Source of the DNA: JAPULR01 sp965238215
GTDB lineage: Bacteria > Chloroflexota > Dehalococcoidia > Lucifugimonadales > GCA-2712585
Direction: 5' to 3'
Assembly: GCA_965238215.1 (NCBI GenBank)
Contig: OZ250180.1
Span: 1,426,001-1,490,000, forward strand
Length of the DNA: 64,000 nt
Positions 60,065 to 64,000 of the stretch are shown one piece after another (the first letter of the stretch is position 1; each line of letters starts with the position of its first letter). The notes beneath the pieces are model-generated. The model was not told the DNA's origin. It made no database searches and worked only from the letters and a program-made list of their open reading frames with translations. A program made the translations under genes and the position numbers.

Positions 60065-61210
60065 ATGGCCCAGGGTTCATTGGGAGGCCACGTCTACCGG
60101 CGCTTCGGCGCCCGCCCCATCATCAACGCCGCCGGCACCGTTACCCGTCTGGGCGGCTCTCGCACTCGGCCCGAGGCCCTTGCAGCCATGGCCGAAGCCA
60201 CCAACTACATGGTGGACATGCATGAGTTGAACCAGCGGGCCGGCGAGGTTATCGCTCGGGTCACGGGCGCGGAGGCCGGCTTCGTCTGCAACGGCGCCGC
60301 CAGCGGTCTTCTCCTCCAAGCCGCCGCCGTCATTGCCGGAACGAACCCGGCCATCGCCCAGCAGCTGCCCCATCCCGTGGGCGTACCCAACGAAATTATC
60401 ATCCAGACCATCCACCGCTTCCCCTACGACCAGGCCTACCGGGCCGCCGGAGCCAAACTGGTCACCATCGGTACCGGAAGGCGCACCGCCCCCTGGGAGC
60501 TGGAGGCCGCCATCAACGACCGCACCGCCGCCGTAGCCTACCTCTTTTCGTCCTTCATCTCCCGAACCGGCCTGACCCTTCCCCAAGTGGCCGAAATCGC
60601 CCACGCCCGCGGCGTTCCCGTGATCGTCGACGGCGCTTCCATGGTGCCCCCCAAGGCCAATTTGCGCCGCTACGTGGAGATGGGAGCGGACCTGGTAACC
60701 ATCAGCGGCGGCAAGGGCATCCGCGGACCCCAGGGTTCCGGCCTCCTCTTCGGACGCAAAGACCTCGTGGAAGCCGCCGCCGCCAACGCCAGTCCCAACC
60801 AGTTCCTCGGACGTGGCATGAAGGTCTCTAAGGAGGAGATAATCGGCTTCCTCACCTCCTTGGAACTATTCGTGGAAGAGGACGAAGAAGTGGAGATGTC
60901 TAGGCTGCGTCGAATGGCCCAGCGGGTCGTGGACGCCCTTATCGAGATTCCGGGCCTTCGCGTGTCCGTTGAGCACGACCAATACGACTACCTAATGCCC
61001 ACCGCAGTCCTGAAGCTAGGCCCCGACTGGACAGGGCCTCCCAAGGACGAGTTAATGTCTGCGCTGGAGCAGGGAGACCCGCCCGTTTTCCTGCAAGGAA
61101 CCTTCCTGCCTGAAGAGGAGACGGCCGTAGATCCCTTCAACCTGTCGGAAGAAGAACTCCCCATTCTGATTCAGCGACTGCGGGAGGAATTGCTGAGACA
61201 GCCGGGTTAG
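60065..61210 (+). CDS. SelA-like PLP enzyme (aminotransferase class V fold)
   Basis: 381 aa. VIVDGAS (D189) and SGGKGIRGPQGSG with PLP lysine K217 mark the SelA/DgaE-like group: L-seryl-tRNA(Sec) selenium transferase-related or D-glucosaminate-6-phosphate ammonia-lyase-like. No selB or tRNA-Sec is nearby, so selenocysteine synthesis is unlikely. GGAGG before ATG 60065. Confidence 0.82.
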   Translation: MAQGSLGGHVYRRFGARPIINAAGTVTRLGGSRTRPEALAAMAEATNYMVDMHELNQRAGEVIARVTGAEAGFVCNGAASGLLLQAAAVIAGTNPAIAQQLPHPVGVPNEIIIQTIHRFPYDQAYRAAGAKLVTIGTGRRTAPWELEAAINDRTAAVAYLFSSFISRTGLTLPQVAEIAHARGVPVIVDGASMVPPKANLRRYVEMGADLVTISGGKGIRGPQGSGLLFGRKDLVEAAAANASPNQFLGRGMKVSKEEIIGFLTSLELFVEEDEEVEMSRLRRMAQRVVDALIEIPGLRVSVEHDQYDYLMPTAVLKLGPDWTGPPKDELMSALEQGDPPVFLQGTFLPEEETAVDPFNLSEEELPILIQRLREELLRQPG

Positions 61211-61217
61211 GCAAGAC

Positions 61218-61622
61218 GTGCCACTGCCCTTTGAATTTGTTTTGGAAGGTCCTCCGGTGTCGCAACAGACTCGAAGGAGAAGACTCATCAGAAATTGGAC
61301 GCAGAAAGTGCGGATTGCCGCGGGAAGAAAATGGGGAAATAATTCTCAGCTAGCCGAAGAAATCATGGTGACGATTACCTACGTTTACGCGGATTCGCCA
61401 ATGGACGTGGACAATGTCCCAAAACCAATTCTGGATGGGCTGAAAGGCTTGATCTATTTCGACGATTCTCAGGTCACAGACCTCCTTTGCCGCAAAAGGC
61501 GCAATGACTTAGAATTGAGAATACCGAATCCTCCTTCCTTGCTCCGCTCAACTCATGAGCGCACCGTAGAATTCGTCCACGTCAGCGTGGAGAACGCTCC
61601 TAAATCGGAGGTCCCAGCATGA
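61218..61622 (+). CDS. RusA-family Holliday junction resolvase
   Basis: 134 aa. MDVDNVPKPILDGLKGLIYFDD contains D63-x-D65-N and D82-D83, the RusA catalytic set. RusA proteins are usually phage-derived. GTG start 7 bases after the previous stop; its stop overlaps the next ATG (ATGA). Confidence 0.85.
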   Translation: MPLPFEFVLEGPPVSQQTRRRRLIRNWTQKVRIAAGRKWGNNSQLAEEIMVTITYVYADSPMDVDNVPKPILDGLKGLIYFDDSQVTDLLCRKRRNDLELRIPNPPSLLRSTHERTVEFVHVSVENAPKSEVPA

Positions 61623-62308
61623 AGAGAACAGCGCCCGACATTCATTATCTCTCCAACCTCAGATCCGCTGAAGATTATCGCTTGAGGGGCTATCAGGTAG
61701 AGAGAGACGTGAGCCTGGACTTCTTCCCTGACTGCCAGGCCGATTTGCTCGCCACAAAGAACGGTGAGAAGAGAGTGGTTCTAGTAAGAACGCGAACGGC
61801 CCTGGCGGCTGATGGGCAAATTACCGAACTGGCTGAAATGCTCGATGGCATGCCCGGGTGGAGCTTCGACTTAATCCTGGTGCCGGAACCTGAAAAGCTG
61901 CCCTCTCCCAAGGGCACACGCATTTTCAATAGAGAACGCATCAACAAACGGCTGGAAGAAGTTCAGAAGTCCTTGGACGCGGACCTGCCGGAAGCCGCTT
62001 TCTTGCTCGCCTGGTCAGCCGCGGAAGCCCTCATCAGAGACTTGCTTGCCCAGGAAGGTATACCCCCCGACGGTATAACTTCAACTGCTTTCATACTCAG
62101 CCAGGCGGTTCATAACGCGGTCATCTCCCATGACCATCAGGCCGAACTAAAACGTTTCCGGAATTATCGTAACGCCATCGCCCACGGCTTCACCATGACC
62201 GACTTCAGCGAAGAACTGGTAACGGAACTGTTAGACCTTATCCGGCAGATTGAATACGAAGCCGCCCTGGACGAACTCGAAAACGACCACACTTCAACAC
62301 CCGACTAG
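61619..62308 (+). CDS. Degenerate AHJR-like nuclease fused to HEPN domain
   Basis: 229 aa. Residues 1-95 resemble an archaeal-Holliday-resolvase-type restriction fold (RGYQVERDVSLDFFPDCQADLLA), but the expected E-x-K is V-R-T, so cleavage is doubtful. Residues 110-215 form a HEPN domain with R184-N-A-I-A-H189 (R-x4-H). Coupled by 4-base overlap to rusA. Candidate defence or repair pair. Confidence 0.7.
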   Translation: MKRTAPDIHYLSNLRSAEDYRLRGYQVERDVSLDFFPDCQADLLATKNGEKRVVLVRTRTALAADGQITELAEMLDGMPGWSFDLILVPEPEKLPSPKGTRIFNRERINKRLEEVQKSLDADLPEAAFLLAWSAAEALIRDLLAQEGIPPDGITSTAFILSQAVHNAVISHDHQAELKRFRNYRNAIAHGFTMTDFSEELVTELLDLIRQIEYEAALDELENDHTSTPD

Positions 62309-62332
62309 GAACTCCGGGAAATAACCCCCGCC

Positions 62333-62998
62333 CTAGCGCTGCGGCGCAGGCGTCTTCTTCTTGCTGCCCGTTACCAGGAACAACACCTGCTCCGCTATGT
62401 TCGTTGCCCGGTCCGCCACCCGTTCCAGGTCGTGGGCAACCCATATCAGGTACGTCGCCCTCCGGATGGTCTTCGGGTCCTCTATCATGTAAGTTAACAG
62501 CTCCCGGAAAACCTGGTCGTAGAGAGCGTCCACCTCGTCGTCGTCATCTTTGACCTGATGCGCTATCACTATGTCCCTCTCCACCAGCGCGTCCAGGCTC
62601 CGTCGCATCATATCCATAGTCTTGTCCGCCATGCGGGGAATGTCGATGAGAGGTTTGAGGGGCGGCTCGTCTCCCATCATTAAGCTTATCTTGCCGATCC
62701 CCTCGGCGTAGTCGGCCATCCGCTCCAACTCAGTACCGATGTTCAAAACAGCCAAGAGATACCGAAGGTCCCGCGCCACCGGCGTTTGCGTGGCGATGAC
62801 GTGGATGCAGCGGTCTTCTATCTCCACCTGCTTCTCGTCAATGATGTCGTCGTCCCGCACCACCTCACGAGCGGCCTGCATATCGCGGTTTCTGAGGGCG
62901 TCCATAGCCTTGGCCAGGGCCTTCTCCACCATGCTGCCCATGACGAGCAGGTCGTCCTGTAAGGTCGTGAGTTCCTGCTCGAATATCGTTCTTGGCAT
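62333..62998 (-). CDS. phoU: Phosphate transport regulator PhoU
   Basis: 221 aa, two repeats of three-helix PhoU modules with E/D-rich metal-binding motifs (YAEGIGKIS, ERVADRATNIAEQV). Negative regulator of Pst/Pho. Third in the pstA-pstB-phoU order. Confidence 0.93.
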   Translation of the reverse strand: MPRTIFEQELTTLQDDLLVMGSMVEKALAKAMDALRNRDMQAAREVVRDDDIIDEKQVEIEDRCIHVIATQTPVARDLRYLLAVLNIGTELERMADYAEGIGKISLMMGDEPPLKPLIDIPRMADKTMDMMRRSLDALVERDIVIAHQVKDDDDEVDALYDQVFRELLTYMIEDPKTIRRATYLIWVAHDLERVADRATNIAEQVLFLVTGSKKKTPAPQR

Positions 62999-63039
62999 AG
63001 TCCCCTCCTACTCGGCCATACCGGCAAACAGCTTTGCCG

Positions 63040-63882
63040 TTAGCTGAACCGGCCCGTGATATACGCCTCCGTCTGCTCCTGGCTGGGGTTGGTGAACATC
63101 CGCTCCGTGCTGTCTAACTCCACCAGGTAGCCCGACCTATCTTCGCCCAACATCAGGAAGGCTGTCTCGTCTGACACCCGCGCCGCCTGCTGCATGTTGT
63201 GGGTGACGATGACAATGCTGTAATGCTCCTTCAACTCTCTAATCAGGTCTTCGATGGCCAGAGTCGCAATGGGGTCTAACGCCGAGCAAGGCTCGTCCAT
63301 GAGGATGACCTCCGGCTCGATGGCGATGGCCCGGGCGATGCATAGCCGCTGCTGTTGGCCGCCCGAAAGCGATAGGCCGCTCTCCTTCAGCCGGTCCTTC
63401 ACCTCGTCCCAGAGGGCCGCCTGACGCAAGGAGCGCTCCACCGCCTCCGCCATGTTCCCGCGGAACCCGTTGATCTGCAGCCCGAAGGCAACGTTAGCGT
63501 AGATGGACTTGGGGAAGGGGTTCGGCTTCTGGAACACCATTCCAATCCTGCTCCGTAGCTCCACCGGGTCCACGTCGGCGGCGTTGATGTTATCGCCGTC
63601 AAACAGGATCTGACCTTCGACACGCCCCCCCGCAGAGAGTTCGTGCATCCGGTTAAGGCACCGCACCAGGGTGCTCTTGCCGCAGCCGGAAGGCCCGATG
63701 ATGGCCGTCACCGCGTTGCGGCGCATCGGCATGTTTATATCTTTGATGGCTTTAACGTTGCCGTAGTAGGCGTTGAGGTTCTTCACTTCCAGAACGTGGT
63801 CTGCCTTCCCGTCCGGGGTCGCACCCTCAGGCTTCTGGGCGAAGTTTGCCTCTATGCGTCTCATGGCAATTGTGGTCACCAT
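63040..63882 (-). CDS. pstB: Phosphate ABC transporter ATP-binding protein PstB
   Basis: 280 aa. Walker A GPSGCGKST, signature LSGGQQQR, Walker B VILMDEPCSALDP. The ATG at 63882 overlaps the pstA stop by 7 bases; MRRIEAN at 63864 is an alternative start. Confidence 0.95.
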   Translation of the reverse strand: MVTTIAMRRIEANFAQKPEGATPDGKADHVLEVKNLNAYYGNVKAIKDINMPMRRNAVTAIIGPSGCGKSTLVRCLNRMHELSAGGRVEGQILFDGDNINAADVDPVELRSRIGMVFQKPNPFPKSIYANVAFGLQINGFRGNMAEAVERSLRQAALWDEVKDRLKESGLSLSGGQQQRLCIARAIAIEPEVILMDEPCSALDPIATLAIEDLIRELKEHYSIVIVTHNMQQAARVSDETAFLMLGEDRSGYLVELDSTERMFTNPSQEQTEAYITGRFS

Positions 63883-64000
63883 CTTCTCCTTCTAGCGTAC
63901 GTGTAGCGGAGAGCCACAGCGACGCTGTTGAGCAACAATAGCACAATCAAAAGTACAACGATACCGGAAGACGCGTTCTCCTGGAATCCAGGCAGCGGGC
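63876..64000 (-). CDS. pstA: Phosphate ABC transporter permease PstA, C-terminal end only
   Basis: Truncated by the window edge. The last 40 residues end in a membrane helix (SSGIVVLLIVLLLLNSVAV) and basic tail, typical of PstA. In operon with pstB and phoU. Confidence 0.85.
   Translation of the reverse strand, partial: PLPGFQENASSGIVVLLIVLLLLNSVAVALRYTYARRRRW

Overview
The window looks like a chromosomal segment of a moderately GC-rich bacterium, most likely a Chloroflexota member near Dehalococcoidia/SAR202. This is inferred from gene style only: Gram-positive-like L33/SecE/NusG organisation, a 5S rRNA gene detached from other rRNA genes, F420-type LLM oxidoreductase, MaoC, SDR and FAH catabolic genes, and short dispersed intergenic repeats. 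No rRNA or marker comparison could be run.

Layout. 0-6 kb: secreted nuclease, DUF4268 protein, FabI, HIT protein, YqeK-like HD hydrolase, and a large surface lipoprotein combining a Pro/Thr linker, a TolB-like propeller and leucine-rich repeats. 6.4-26.8 kb: the most notable region. Phage head and hub genes sit on the + strand in canonical order but in three separated blocks: A (6.4-8.9 kb: small proteins, large terminase), B (11.7-13.9 kb: Cys/HTH regulator, portal, scaffold) and C (23.0-26.8 kb: capsid, connector, hub/propeller, small beta protein). Between them lie ordinary genes plus a RelE/antitoxin pair, a HepT/MNT system and a methylase-nuclease. Each block is preceded by a similar promoter-like element, TTGnnA-N7/8-ACGTnnnTTCTA. 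No integrase, replication, prohead protease, tape-measure or endolysin gene is visible. I interpret this as a domesticated, gene-transfer-agent-like particle locus under common control; a decaying prophage is the main alternative.

26.8-37.3 kb: tRNA-Leu, duplicated-DUF4389 membrane protein, an amino-acid-type ABC ATPase, a MaoC/SDR/FAH catabolic cluster with two strikingly similar SDR paralogues, GNAT and NUDIX genes, an AT-richer DUF262-HEPN operon (candidate defence), an alpha/beta hydrolase and tRNA-Glu. 37.3-51.4 kb: zinc ribbon, RadA, retropepsin-like protease, MFS transporter, ClpC, orphan 5S rRNA, DUF192 and VWA lipoproteins, MoaE, a MoaD with its Gly-Gly tail buried by a repeat, DUF6295, dienelactone hydrolase and GlnS.

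51.4-64 kb: tRNA-Ser, a ClpP-fold SDH_sah protease with a small partner, a tRNA-Thr/Tyr/Thr cluster leading into tuf-rpmG-secE-nusG-rplK-rplA-[L10 leader]-rplJ-rplL, then zinc ribbon, RadC, cupin, SelA-like enzyme, RusA plus a degenerate nuclease-HEPN fusion, and the phosphate-uptake genes phoU, pstB and the end of pstA.
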